The notes beneath the pieces are model-generated. The model saw only the letters and a list, made by a program, of their open reading frames with translations. It was not told the DNA's origin and made no database searches. Positions 17,826 through 26,040 of a stretch of 64,000 bases of DNA are shown here, piece by piece. Where the stretch lies: assembly GCF_008923205.2 (NCBI RefSeq), contig NZ_WBMS02000002.1, positions 335,503-399,502 on the forward strand. Direction: 5' to 3'. The position numbers and the translations under genes were made by a program. Numbering within the stretch: position 1 is the stretch's first letter; every line of letters starts with the position of its first letter. The stretch is from Actinomadura physcomitrii (lineage in GTDB: Bacteria; Actinomycetota; Actinomycetes; Streptosporangiales; Streptosporangiaceae).

Positions 17826-18674
17826 GTGCGCATGCTGGGGTCGCTGCCGGTCCGGGTCCTCGACGACCGGTACCGCGCGGAGGCGCTCGCGATCCTCGAC
17901 GCCGACCCGGTGGGCAACGTCTTCGTGGGCTCCCGCGTGCACGCGGCCGGGCTCGACCCCCGCCGCCTCGGCGCCCAGATGTGGGGCTACATGCGCGACG
18001 GGCGGCTGTCCGCGCTGTGCTACTCGGGCGCCAACCTGATCCCGGTCGCCGCCGGGCCGGAGGCGATCCGCGCGTTCGCCGAGCGCGCGCAGGCGCAGGG
18101 CCGGCGCTGCTCGTCGATCGTCGGCCCGGTCGACGCGGTCGGCGACCTGTGGGAGATCCTCGCGCCGTACTGGGGGCCGCCGCGGGCCGTCCGCGCGGCG
18201 CAGCCGGTGATGGCGACCTCCGCCGTCCCGGACGTCCCGGCCGACCTGGGGGTCCGGCGGGTGCGGATGGAGGAGTTCGACGTCGTCTACCCGGCGTGCG
18301 TCGCGATGTTCACCGAGGAGGTCGGGGTCTCCCCGAACAGCGGCGACGGCGGCGTCCTGTACCGGGCGCGGGTCGCCGAGCTGATCCGCGACGGCCGCGC
18401 GTTCGCCCGCATCGAGGACGGCCGGGTCATGTTCAAGGCGGAGATCGGCGCCGTCACCCCGCGCGCCTGCCAGGTGCAGGGCGTGTGGGTCCCGCCCGAC
18501 CTGCGCGGGCAGGGGCTGTCGATCTCGGGCATGTCGGCGGTGGTGCGGGAGGCGCTGCGCAGCATCGCGCCGACGGTGTCGCTGTACGTCAACGACTACA
18601 ACACGCGGGCGCGGGCCGCCTACCGCCACGTCGGCTTCGCCGAGCACGGCTCGTTCATGTCGGTCCTCTTCTAG
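17826..18674 (+). CDS. GNAT N-acetyltransferase with DUF4081 domain
   Basis: A 282-residue two-domain protein with an N-terminal DUF4081-like half (about residues 10-125, including GNVFVGSRV) and a C-terminal GNAT domain (about 140-282). The acetyl-CoA-binding motif is VQGVWVPPDLRGQGLSISGM, and the last strand is SLYVNDYNTRARAAYRHVGF. The substrate is unknown. In many actinobacteria this gene directly follows ispG; here three peptidase genes lie between them. The start is GTG 17826, with ATG 17832 as an alternative. Confidence 0.85.
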   Translation: MRMLGSLPVRVLDDRYRAEALAILDADPVGNVFVGSRVHAAGLDPRRLGAQMWGYMRDGRLSALCYSGANLIPVAAGPEAIRAFAERAQAQGRRCSSIVGPVDAVGDLWEILAPYWGPPRAVRAAQPVMATSAVPDVPADLGVRRVRMEEFDVVYPACVAMFTEEVGVSPNSGDGGVLYRARVAELIRDGRAFARIEDGRVMFKAEIGAVTPRACQVQGVWVPPDLRGQGLSISGMSAVVREALRSIAPTVSLYVNDYNTRARAAYRHVGFAEHGSFMSVLF

Positions 18675-18775
18675 CCGGGCGCCGGGGCGAATCCGGAGGC
18701 ATCGGACTTGTCGGAGCATGTCCCATCTGCGACGGTCGCCTGACTCGACGGCCGATCGGCCGGTACGATCCCGCC

Positions 18776-19699
18776 GTGGAGTTCGCCGAGGCGTTCCGGC
18801 AGGCCGTCCAGGCGAGCGGGTTCACCCTGGAGCGGCTCCGCCACCGACTCGGCCGGCGCGGGCTGGCGGTCAGCGTGGCCACGCTGAGCCACTGGCAGCG
18901 CGGCCGCAGCCGTCCCCGCTCCCGCGCCGCCGTCGCGATCCTGGAAGAGGTCCTCGAGGTGCCGCCCGGCACGCTGACCGGCCCGCTGGACGACGCCGGT
19001 CCCGCCCCCGTCCCGTCGCGCGCCGGCGGACCGCCCGGCGCGCCACCGCCCGCGGCGGAGGAGCTGTGGCCCGATCCGCGGCTGTACGCCGACCTCGTCG
19101 GGCAGCTCGACCGGTCCGGCGACCACCTGCTCGAGCGGCTCAGCGTCCACGACGTCTACCGGCTCGACACGCACGGCCCGCGCTGGACGCTGTCGGTCCG
19201 CGCGGTGCTGCGCGCGGCCGGCGACGACGTCGACCGCGTCGTCTGCGTCCACCGGACGGGCCCGGACGCCCTCCCGGCCGAGCCGGTCGAGCCGGCCGAA
19301 TGGACGGCGGAGCTGTCCGGTGTCCGCTACTGCAGGCCCGGGCGGGTCCGCGCGGGCGGCGGGCTGATGGCGTTCGAGCTGGTCTTCGACCGGGTGCTCA
19401 CGGCCGGGGAGACGGCCGTGATCGAGTACGACCTCCGGCCGTCCGGCACCGGCCCCGTCCCCGGCGGGCCGCCGGACGGCTACGACCGGCGCTTCTCCCG
19501 GCCCGTGCACGACTACCTCGCGATCGTCCAGTTCGGCGCGGGCCGGCTGCCCGCCCGCTGCTACGGCTTCACCGCCGACGGGCCGCTCGCCCCGCGGCGG
19601 CGCCTCGGCGAACTGTGGATCGGCACGTCGGGGAGCGCGAACATCGCGGTCGGGCCCGTCCGGCACGGCATCGTCGGAGTCGAGTGGGAGTGGGAGTGA
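18776..19699 (+). CDS. HTH-domain protein of unknown family, copy 1
   Basis: A 307-residue protein from GTG 18776. The N-terminus (about residues 8-60) is a Cro/C1-like helix-turn-helix: FTLERLRHRLGRRGLAVSVAT followed by LSHWQRGRSRPRS, where the SVATLSHWQRG part is the recognition helix. After a Pro-rich linker comes a domain of about 220 residues opening EELWPDPRLYADLV, rich in beta strands and aromatics and ending GIVGVEWEWE. The next gene is a paralogue. The C-terminal domain is not recognised. A TACGAT hexamer seven bases before the GTG suggests a leaderless transcript. The frame is open upstream, but the HTH begins here. Confidence 0.72.
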   Translation: MEFAEAFRQAVQASGFTLERLRHRLGRRGLAVSVATLSHWQRGRSRPRSRAAVAILEEVLEVPPGTLTGPLDDAGPAPVPSRAGGPPGAPPPAAEELWPDPRLYADLVGQLDRSGDHLLERLSVHDVYRLDTHGPRWTLSVRAVLRAAGDDVDRVVCVHRTGPDALPAEPVEPAEWTAELSGVRYCRPGRVRAGGGLMAFELVFDRVLTAGETAVIEYDLRPSGTGPVPGGPPDGYDRRFSRPVHDYLAIVQFGAGRLPARCYGFTADGPLAPRRRLGELWIGTSGSANIAVGPVRHGIVGVEWEWE

Positions 19700-19815
19700 C
19701 GGAACGGGCGGTCGACTTCGGGACGGCGGGGTCTTACAGTGAGGCCGAGGGCCGTGAAGACGGCGGTCAAGGCCGTCGTGCGGGGGCCGGCCGGAACGGA
19801 TCCGGAGGCCGAGCT

Positions 19816-20724
19816 GTGCAGAGCGTCGCGGAGGACGACCTCCTCCAGGTCCTGCGGTCCGGGCCCTTCAACGTGGCGCTGCACGCCGCCATCCAGGCCC
19901 GCGGCCTCAGCCTCGAGTCGCTGCGCCGCCGGCTCGAGGCGCAGGGCGTCGCCGTCAGCCTGTCCACGCTGAGCTACTGGCAGCGCGGCCGGACCCGCCC
20001 CGAGCGCGCCGGGTCGCTGCGCGCCGTCCGCGGCCTGGAGGTCATCCTCGAACTGCCCCGGCACTCCCTGCTCACCCTGCTCAAACCGAACGCCGAGCGG
20101 CCGCCCGGGCCGTGGCCGCCGATCGAGGAGCTGTGCCCCGAACCCGGCGTCCGGGACCTGCTCGACGAGATCGGCGCCGGCGGCGAGCGCCTGCTCACCG
20201 GGCTCAGCCTGCACGACCAGCACGTCATCGGCCGCCACCGGGAGCTGCGCGAGGTCCGCACCCGGGCGGTGTTCCAGGCGCAGCGGCGCGGCGTCGACCG
20301 CTGGACCGCCGTCTACCACAACCCGCACGGCGTGCTGCCGACGTCCCGGACGGCCCGCGGCTGCCGGTTCGGCCGCGTCCGGATGGACGCCTCCAGCGGG
20401 CTCATCGCCGCCGAGCTGCTGTTCGACCGGGCGCTCGGCCGCGGCGAGACGTACCTGCTGGAGTACGGCTTCGGGTTCGGCGAGTCCGGCCCGCCCGCCA
20501 CCGAGGAGGGCCGCGGGTTCCGCACGGCGCAGCACGAGTACCTCATCGAGGTGAGCTTCCATCCCGCCGCGCTGCCCGCCCGCTGCTACCGGACGTGGCG
20601 CCCCGACGGCCACACCGCCCTGGAGGACGCCGCCGACCTGCGGCTGTCCAGCTACCACAACGTCCACTTCATCGAGTTCGGCATGCCGGCCGGCTACCAC
20701 GGCATCCGCTGGGAGTGGTCCTAG
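19816..20724 (+). CDS. HTH-domain protein of unknown family, copy 2
   Basis: A 302-residue paralogue of the preceding gene, started at GTG 19816 with GGAGG at 19804-19808. The HTH (about residues 20-70) reads LSLESLRRRLEAQGVAVSLS then LSYWQRGRTRPER. The C-terminal domain opens IEELCPEPGVRDLLDEIG and ends YHGIRWEWS, matching copy 1 strand for strand. Both keep an F-E/A-L-(L/V)-F-D-R motif, a Y/F-L-I/A-(E/I)-V-x-F motif and a cysteine in LPARCY. The pair is a tandem duplication of putative transcription factors with an unknown sensor domain. A T-to-C rich gap of 116 bases separates them. Confidence 0.72.
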   Translation: MQSVAEDDLLQVLRSGPFNVALHAAIQARGLSLESLRRRLEAQGVAVSLSTLSYWQRGRTRPERAGSLRAVRGLEVILELPRHSLLTLLKPNAERPPGPWPPIEELCPEPGVRDLLDEIGAGGERLLTGLSLHDQHVIGRHRELREVRTRAVFQAQRRGVDRWTAVYHNPHGVLPTSRTARGCRFGRVRMDASSGLIAAELLFDRALGRGETYLLEYGFGFGESGPPATEEGRGFRTAQHEYLIEVSFHPAALPARCYRTWRPDGHTALEDAADLRLSSYHNVHFIEFGMPAGYHGIRWEWS

Positions 20725-20725
20725 C

Positions 20726-21142
20726 TCAGGTGACGAGGAGGCCGAGGAGGCGGTCGAGCTCGGCGGCGGGGTCGCCGGTGAGGCCGGCGTGCACCGGCCC
20801 CGGCTGGACGATCGTGCTGCGCGGCGCCGTCAGCCACCGGAACCGCGCGCCCGGCGCCTCCCGCGCGGCCTGCCCGGCGTCCGCGCCGCCGCAGCAGATC
20901 GTTTCCACGCCCTTCAGCGCGGACCGCACGCCCTCCAGGTCGAGCGACGCGTCGAGCGCGCGCAGCCGCCGCTCGTCCAGGTGGGTGCGGCAGCCGAGGT
21001 AGTCCAGCGCCCGGCAGTACACCACGACGCCCACGTTCATGCTCTCGCCGCGCTCGACGCGGGGGACGACGCGCAGCGCCGCGTACTCGAACACCGTGGG
21101 CTCGCCGGCCGTCCGGATGTTGCCCGCCCGGACCTCGCTCAC
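20726..21142 (-). CDS. DUF3037 protein, partner of HipA-like kinase
   Basis: A 138-residue protein started at GTG 21142. It contains EYAALRVVPRVERGESMNVG then VVVYCRALDYLGC, the DUF3037 signature, and an alpha-helical LDERRLRALD block. Its GTGA overlaps the kinase stop by four bases, so it is translationally coupled to the kinase. DUF3037 genes often accompany HipA-type kinases; the function is unknown but a kinase partner or antitoxin-like role is possible. Confidence 0.75.
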   Translation of the reverse strand: MSEVRAGNIRTAGEPTVFEYAALRVVPRVERGESMNVGVVVYCRALDYLGCRTHLDERRLRALDASLDLEGVRSALKGVETICCGGADAGQAAREAPGARFRWLTAPRSTIVQPGPVHAGLTGDPAAELDRLLGLLVT

Positions 21143-21966
21143 GAGGGACCGCCCAGCCAGCCCGGGCGGTTCTCGCCGCGCCGCGTCCCGGTGTCCGGCC
21201 GGTGGCCGCTGACGTCCAGGTCGGGCAGCCAGTCGCGGGGCTTGCCGGCGCGCGGCAGCAGGATGTCGACGTAGGCGTCGCGCAGCTCCTGCGGGCCGGC
21301 GAACCCGGGCTCGTTCTCCAGCCACAGGTCGGGCACCAGCGCGGTCACCTCGCGCAGCAGCACCTCGGTGATCTTCGGCGCCAGCTCGGCCTCCGCCTCC
21401 TCCAGCCGCGTCGCGAACGGGGTCAGCACGTGGTCGTCCACGTCGTAGGGGCCGGAGAACAGCCGCGCGGCGTTCGCCCACGCGTGGTGGAAGATGAGGC
21501 TCGCGCCGTGGTCGATCAGCCACACGTCGCCGTGCCAGACGAGCATGTTCGGGTTGCGCCAGCTGCGGTCGACGTTGCCGATGAACGCGTCCAGCCACAG
21601 CACCCGCGACGCGAACAGCCGGTCGGGGCGCCAGCCGAGCGGGTCGAACCCGAGCGAGCCGGGCAGGAAGTCGACGCCGAGGTTCCAGCCGGGGCTGGCC
21701 TTCAGCAGGTCCTGCACGTCGGGGTCGGGCTCGTGCCGCCCGATCGCCGGGTCGAGGTCGATGAGCACCTGGTCGGGCACCCGGAAGCCGAGCCGCCGCG
21801 CCAGCTCGCCCGCGATCACCTCGGCGATGAGCGCCTTGCGGCCCTGCCCGGCGCCGTGGAACTTCATGACGTAGGTGCCGAGGTCGTCGGCCTCGACGAC
21901 GCCCGGCAGCGACCCGCCCTCGCGCAGCGGCGTCACGTAACGGATGGCGGTCACATGTGGCAACAC
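21139..21966 (-). CDS. HipA-family kinase-like protein
   Basis: A 275-residue protein. The opening TPLREGGSLPGVVEADDLGTY resembles the HipA ATP-binding N-lobe. YVMKFHGAGQG supplies the putative ATP lysine, WLDAFIGNVDRSWRNPN the catalytic Asp/Asn loop, and WLIDHGASLIFHH the metal-binding DxG-like motif. It is about 60% of HipA length and lacks the N-subdomain that contacts HipB. No HipB-like DNA-binding gene is adjacent; instead a DUF3037 gene overlaps its end. The target is unknown. Confidence 0.78.
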   Translation of the reverse strand: MLPHVTAIRYVTPLREGGSLPGVVEADDLGTYVMKFHGAGQGRKALIAEVIAGELARRLGFRVPDQVLIDLDPAIGRHEPDPDVQDLLKASPGWNLGVDFLPGSLGFDPLGWRPDRLFASRVLWLDAFIGNVDRSWRNPNMLVWHGDVWLIDHGASLIFHHAWANAARLFSGPYDVDDHVLTPFATRLEEAEAELAPKITEVLLREVTALVPDLWLENEPGFAGPQELRDAYVDILLPRAGKPRDWLPDLDVSGHRPDTGTRRGENRPGWLGGPS

Positions 21967-22011
21967 GCCGCAACGCTACCGGGTGCGCGCGGGCCCGGGA
22001 TAATCGGCGGC

Positions 22012-22683
22012 ATGGCCGCTGAGCTGCTCGACCTGTCCGTCCCGATCGCCACCGGAATGCCGGTGTACCCGGGCGACCCGGAGGTGGCGGCGGTCCCGGC
22101 GCTGACCGTCGCGGACTCCGGCGTGAACGTCCTGCGGCTGCACATGGGGTCGCAGACCGGCACCCACGTGGACGCGCCGTTCCACATCGACGACGCGCTG
22201 CCCCGGCTCGACGAGCTGCCCCTCACCCGCTTCACCGGCCCGGCGATCGTCATGGACGCGCGCGGCCTCGCGCCCCGCACCCCCATCTCCCCGGACCTGC
22301 TCCCGGACGGCCTCGCGCCCGGCGTCGTCCTGCTCATCGCGACGGGCTGGTCGTCGCGCTGGGGGACCGACGGCTACCTCGCGCACCCGTACCCGTCCGC
22401 GGAGACGGCCGAGGCCATCGTCGCCGCCGGCGTCCGGACGGTCGGCATCGACGCCCTCAGCGTCGACCGCACCCCGCCGCCCGGCTCGGACGGCTTCTCG
22501 CTCGCCGCCCACCGCGTCCTCTGCGGCGCCGGCGCCGTCATCGCCGAGAACCTCACCGGCCTGGACCCGCTCGTCACCGCGCAGGCCGAGGGCCGCCCGA
22601 TCGAGGTCTCCCTGTTCCCGATCGCGCTCGCTGCCGCCGACGGCGCCCCCACCCGCGCCATCGCCCGCATTGAAATGCCCTGA
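22012..22683 (+). CDS. Cyclase-family metal hydrolase (kynurenine formamidase-like)
   Basis: A 223-residue protein of the PF04199 cyclase family. The metal motif is QTGTHVDAPFHI (about residues 48-59), and a second His lies in SLAAHRVLC. DLSVPIATGMPVYPGDP is the family opening. Members hydrolyse N-formylkynurenine or cyclic amides; the true substrate is not determined. GATAAT at 21999-22004, seven bases before the ATG, suggests a leaderless transcript divergent from the HipA-like gene. Confidence 0.82.
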   Translation: MAAELLDLSVPIATGMPVYPGDPEVAAVPALTVADSGVNVLRLHMGSQTGTHVDAPFHIDDALPRLDELPLTRFTGPAIVMDARGLAPRTPISPDLLPDGLAPGVVLLIATGWSSRWGTDGYLAHPYPSAETAEAIVAAGVRTVGIDALSVDRTPPPGSDGFSLAAHRVLCGAGAVIAENLTGLDPLVTAQAEGRPIEVSLFPIALAAADGAPTRAIARIEMP

Positions 22684-22720
22684 ATGAGCTATATGACGGC
22701 GCCCATCCACGTCATACGGC

Positions 22721-22963
22721 TCAAACGCGGTCCACGTACGCGACGTGCACTTCCTTTACCTGGTCATCGATCGCGTACCAGACGCGGTACCGGCCCACGC
22801 GCAGACGTCGGTCCACATCGCCGTAGGGGAAGGCGGACGCGGGCCGCGGGTCCTGGCTCAGCCGATCCACGGCGTCGAGAACAGCCGCCGCGCCTTTCGG
22901 GTCGTCGAGGAAGCGGGACAGCATGCCGGTCGCTTTGGCCTCCCAGACGATCGCGTAGCTCAT
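22721..22963 (-). CDS. RelE/ParE-superfamily toxin
   Basis: An 80-residue protein with the RelE fold pattern: YAIVWEAKATGMLSRF helix, DRLSQDPRPASAFPYGD, and the C-terminal strands RLRVGRYRVWYAIDD and KEVHVAYVDRV. The arginines in RRLRVGRYR correspond to those that contact mRNA in RelE. Its ATG overlaps the upstream antitoxin stop by four bases. It probably acts as a ribosome-dependent mRNA endonuclease, by family. Confidence 0.85.
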   Translation of the reverse strand: MSYAIVWEAKATGMLSRFLDDPKGAAAVLDAVDRLSQDPRPASAFPYGDVDRRLRVGRYRVWYAIDDQVKEVHVAYVDRV

Positions 22964-23193
22964 GTCCGATCGAGGCCGAGCATCTCGCGCACCTGCTCGG
23001 TCGTCATTCCGGGCGGATTGGTGCCGGACGCCTTCCGGTCGTGGAGCTCACGGAGGGCGGTCAGCCCTTCGACCTCGATCTGCGCTTCCCTCAGGCGCAG
23101 GTACTCGTCGAGCGGGACGACGACGGCGGTCTCCTCGCCGAGGTGAATGGTGTTCCGGGGTTCGTCCGCCGCCATCTCGTCCATGGCGGTCAT
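22960..23193 (-). CDS. Antitoxin of RelE-type pair
   Basis: A 77-residue acidic protein. An N-terminal strand region (TIHLGEETAVVVPLDEYLRL) like Phd/YefM/RelB antitoxins is followed by a helical, acidic C-terminus (MTTEQVREMLGLDRT) that would wrap the toxin. Three candidate ATG starts lie within the first eight codons; the first is used. Position upstream of, and coupled to, the toxin gene is the standard type II order. Confidence 0.8.
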   Translation of the reverse strand: MTAMDEMAADEPRNTIHLGEETAVVVPLDEYLRLREAQIEVEGLTALRELHDRKASGTNPPGMTTEQVREMLGLDRT

Positions 23194-23354
23194 GGTAGCC
23201 GCGCGCCGTGCCGCGTCTTCGGGGGTGCGCTGGGGAGCCGGTCGTAGATCGGAAGCTCACTCATGACGATGAGGATATGGACTGCTACCCAATGTGTTCA
23301 TCAACTTCGTCGGATCACCTTCGCATCCGGACATGCCTGTGACGCGCCCGCCGC

Positions 23355-23843
23355 CTAGCGGACCATCCGGAAGCAGAAGAAGGTGGGGAAGCGGTAGATC
23401 TCGCCCTTGCCGGCCTTCACCGCGCCGAGGATCAGGAACACCCACTGCCCGAAGAGCGCCTCGAGGTACGGGAAGATGATCGGGATCAGGAACAACGGGC
23501 TCTCGGTGAGGATCGTCGGCGGGATGCAGACCGCGCACACCGCGACGAGGTGGATCAGCAGTGTGATCTGCACGTTCAGTGCCTGCGCCGCGTGGAAGCG
23601 GACGAATGGCGACTCGTTCTTCTTCACCAGGTAGATGATCAGCGGCGCGAGGAACGAGATCACGAGCGTGCCGACATAGGCGAAGATCGCCCATGTGTTG
23701 TCGTCGTTGCGGGGCGGGGCGTACTGCGGCCCGTTCGGGACGCCCGGCGGCCCGTAGCCCCAATGCGGGTCGTACGGTCCGCCGGGCGGAGGCCCCGGAG
23801 GCTGCCCGTACGGCTGTCCATAGGGCGGTGGCTGCTCGGTCAC
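23355..23843 (-). CDS. DUF4870 membrane protein with Pro/Gly-rich N-terminus
   Basis: A 162-residue protein started at GTG 23843 behind GAAGGAA; the frame is open further upstream. The first 60 residues are a Pro/Gly/Tyr-rich tail (PPPYGQPYGQPPGPPPGG) with no charge bias. They are followed by the DUF4870 core: WAIFAYVGTLVISFLAPLI, VRFHAAQALNVQI and two more membrane segments. Function is unknown; the family is a small integral membrane protein widespread in bacteria. Confidence 0.8.
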   Translation of the reverse strand: MTEQPPPYGQPYGQPPGPPPGGPYDPHWGYGPPGVPNGPQYAPPRNDDNTWAIFAYVGTLVISFLAPLIIYLVKKNESPFVRFHAAQALNVQITLLIHLVAVCAVCIPPTILTESPLFLIPIIFPYLEALFGQWVFLILGAVKAGKGEIYRFPTFFCFRMVR

Positions 23844-24019
23844 GGGGGATTCCTTCACGGCCGCGGTGTTCGTCGCGTGCATCATAGAGTGCGCCGCGCT
23901 CACCGCCCGCGGAATGCGGCGAACCGCACTCACCGCCGCCGCGCCCGGTGGGCGGGACCCGGCGCACCGGGCACCCCCGCGCGCATTTTAGAATCTCGTT
24001 CGGCTTACAGGGAGGCTGG

Positions 24020-24652
24020 ATGAGCGGGGCGATGACCGAACGGCACACGCTCGGCGAGGACGAGGCGGCACCGCTGGCCGGGCTCGCCGCCCGGGTCCGC
24101 GAGCTGATCGAGGCCGCCGTCCTCACCGATGTCGGGCGGGACGAGGCGCGCGCCGTAGCGGACGAGATCGCCGCGCTCACCGAGCGGCTGCGGGCCGTGC
24201 GGCGGGACGCGCCGCCGTTCCTCGTCACCGGCGCGCACCGCATCGACCGGCAGGCCGGCAACCCGGTCTCAGGTCCCCTCAACCCCGTCGCGCCGCCCGT
24301 CGACCTCGACGCCACCGCGGACGGCATCGTCCGCGGCGAGTTCACCCTCAACGACGTCTACGAGGGGCCGCCCTCCTACGTGCACGGCGGGGTGTCGGCG
24401 ATGGTCCTCGACCAGGCGCTCGGCATGGCCGCCGCGCAGACGGGCGTCGGCGGGATGACCGCGACCCTCGAGCTGCGCTACCGGCGGCCCACCCCGCTCG
24501 GCATGCCGCTGACGGTCGAGGCCAAGGCGAGCCGCGTCGAGGGCCGCAAGATCTACGCGTCCGGGACGATCACGGGCCCCGACGGCCGCGTCACCGTCGA
24601 GGCCACCGCGATGTTCGTCACGCCGCAGAACTTCCTCGTCCAGGAGCGCTGA
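24020..24652 (+). CDS. PaaI-like hotdog-fold thioesterase
   Basis: A 210-residue protein from ATG 24020, with GGAGG five bases upstream. An N-terminal helical extension of about 90 residues precedes a single hotdog domain: PSYVHGGVSAMVLDQALGMA carries the HGG and acidic catalytic motif, and LELRYRRPTPLGMPLTVEA follows. Members hydrolyse acyl-CoA thioesters. It converges on a TetR gene 14 bases away. Confidence 0.83.
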   Translation: MSGAMTERHTLGEDEAAPLAGLAARVRELIEAAVLTDVGRDEARAVADEIAALTERLRAVRRDAPPFLVTGAHRIDRQAGNPVSGPLNPVAPPVDLDATADGIVRGEFTLNDVYEGPPSYVHGGVSAMVLDQALGMAAAQTGVGGMTATLELRYRRPTPLGMPLTVEAKASRVEGRKIYASGTITGPDGRVTVEATAMFVTPQNFLVQER

Positions 24653-24666
24653 GCCGGGCCGGCCGG

Positions 24667-25293
24667 TCAGCGCGGCCGGACCAGGGGAAGGAACACCAGG
24701 TCGACGATCTCGGTGATGGTCTCGTCCGAGATCGGCTCGGGGCCGTTCAGCAGGTGCTCGTGGCGGAGCAGCGCCACGGGCAGGGTCGCGATGCGCGGGA
24801 CGAGCGACTCCTGCCGCGCCTCCCCGCGCGCGACGGCCCGCGCGAGGACGGCCAGCATCGTGCCGGGCTCACCGCGGGCGAGCTCGTCGCGCAGTCCGGC
24901 CATCGCCGCCGGCTCGCGGCGCGCGTCCATCATCAGGCCGCGGAGGATCTCGGCTCCGTCCGGGGAGCTCATCCGGTCGGCCGCCGCCCGCAGGAGGGCG
25001 ATGACGTCCGAGCGGAGCGCGCCGGTGTCGGGCGGGCTCTCCGGCCAGGCGACCAGCTGCCGGTAGGCGGCGAGGGCGAGCGAGGTACGGCTGGGCCAGC
25101 GCCGGTAGATCGCCGTCTTGTTCGTGCCCGCGCGGGCGGCGACCCGGTCCATCGTGAAGCCGTCGTATCCCCTCTCGGTCAGCTCGCCGACGGCGGCCTG
25201 CAGGACGGCGTGCCGAACCTCCGCGGCGCTACGCCTCGGGCGTCCCGTCCGGCCGCCGCGCCCCGGGTCCCGCGCGGGGCTGTCGGGTGCCAT
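24667..25293 (-). CDS. TetR/AcrR-family transcriptional regulator
   Basis: A 208-residue repressor. The HTH spans about residues 24-68: AVGELTERGYDGFTMDRVAA, then AGTNKTAIYRRWPSRTSLALAA. The C-terminal ligand domain is helical. A TATAGT hexamer read on the minus strand (complement 25365-25370) and AAGGTACT words around it suggest autoregulation. The target beyond itself is unclear, as the adjacent thioesterase is convergent. Confidence 0.85.
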   Translation of the reverse strand: MAPDSPARDPGRGGRTGRPRRSAAEVRHAVLQAAVGELTERGYDGFTMDRVAARAGTNKTAIYRRWPSRTSLALAAYRQLVAWPESPPDTGALRSDVIALLRAAADRMSSPDGAEILRGLMMDARREPAAMAGLRDELARGEPGTMLAVLARAVARGEARQESLVPRIATLPVALLRHEHLLNGPEPISDETITEIVDLVFLPLVRPR

Positions 25294-25316
25294 GGCCGCC
25301 CTCCAAAAGACTTGTC

Positions 25317-25398
25317 AGTACCTTCTCGCTGCTGCAGGCCGTACATTACGCCGCTTGGCAAGAGACTATAAGTACCTTGCGAGGGGACTGGGAGTCCC
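25317..25398. promoter_or_regulatory. Promoter/operator patch of the TetR gene
   Basis: Two AGTACCTT words (25317-25324 and 25371-25378; AAGGTACT on the coding strand) flank the TATAGT hexamer, each with GACT three or four bases before it. A perfect hairpin-like repeat GGGACT-GGG-AGTCCC follows at 25384-25398. The patch is less GC-rich than its surroundings. It fits a TetR autoregulatory region. Confidence 0.5.
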
Positions 25399-25500
25399 TT
25401 AAAGTCCGTGGCGGCAGTAGCGCGGCGCGGGGCAAGGGCGGGCGGCCGGCGCACGGGCCGCCCGCCTTCCCGCGCGCCCCCGCCGCATGGCGGACGCGGG

Positions 25501-26013
25501 TCAGTACTCGTAGACCTTGACCGACGCCGGATGCTCGTACCAGGTCGCCACGACCGACGACGTGTGCTCGTCGGTGAGGAAGTCGACGCGCAGCCAGCCG
25601 TCCGCCTCCGTCACGCGCGTCTCGTACCCCGGGTTCGGCGTCGCCGACACCAGCTTCACCCGCCCGCTCGTGAACGCCAGCGCCGCCTGCCCGCCGCGCG
25701 TCGCGAAACTGCGCACGTTCCCGGTCGGTTTCTGCTTGGACGGCTTGCCGGACGGCGACGGGGACCTGCTCGGCGTCGGCCCCTGGTCCTCGCCCGTCGC
25801 CGGGCGCGGCGCCGACGTCGGCGACCCGACGCTCGTCGGCGGACCCGGCAGCGTGGACGGGCTGCCGTGGATGACCGGCCCCGCGATCGGCGGCGGCGCC
25901 GACCGCTCCGACACCGCGCCGCGCACGACGCCGCGCACCCCGAGCCAGGACAGCGCGACCGCCAGCGCGGTCACGACCGCCCACGGGGCAACATACGACA
26001 TCGCCCGACGCAT
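25501..26013 (-). CDS. Membrane-anchored secreted hypothetical protein
   Basis: A 170-residue protein. An N-terminal transmembrane or signal-anchor helix (WAVVTALAVALSWLG, about residues 10-25) is followed by a low-complexity Pro/Ser/Thr stretch of about 70 residues and a C-terminal globular domain of about 65 residues containing RVTEADGWLRVDFLTDEH and ending SVKVYEY. Start ATG 26013, or GTG 26019. Its start is only 27 bases from the start of the divergent response regulator, so both share a promoter region. It may be a target or sensor partner of the two-component system. Confidence 0.6.
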   Translation of the reverse strand: MRRAMSYVAPWAVVTALAVALSWLGVRGVVRGAVSERSAPPPIAGPVIHGSPSTLPGPPTSVGSPTSAPRPATGEDQGPTPSRSPSPSGKPSKQKPTGNVRSFATRGGQAALAFTSGRVKLVSATPNPGYETRVTEADGWLRVDFLTDEHTSSVVATWYEHPASVKVYEY

Positions 26014-26040
26014 CGACACATGGTGGCATACGGTTCCGGC

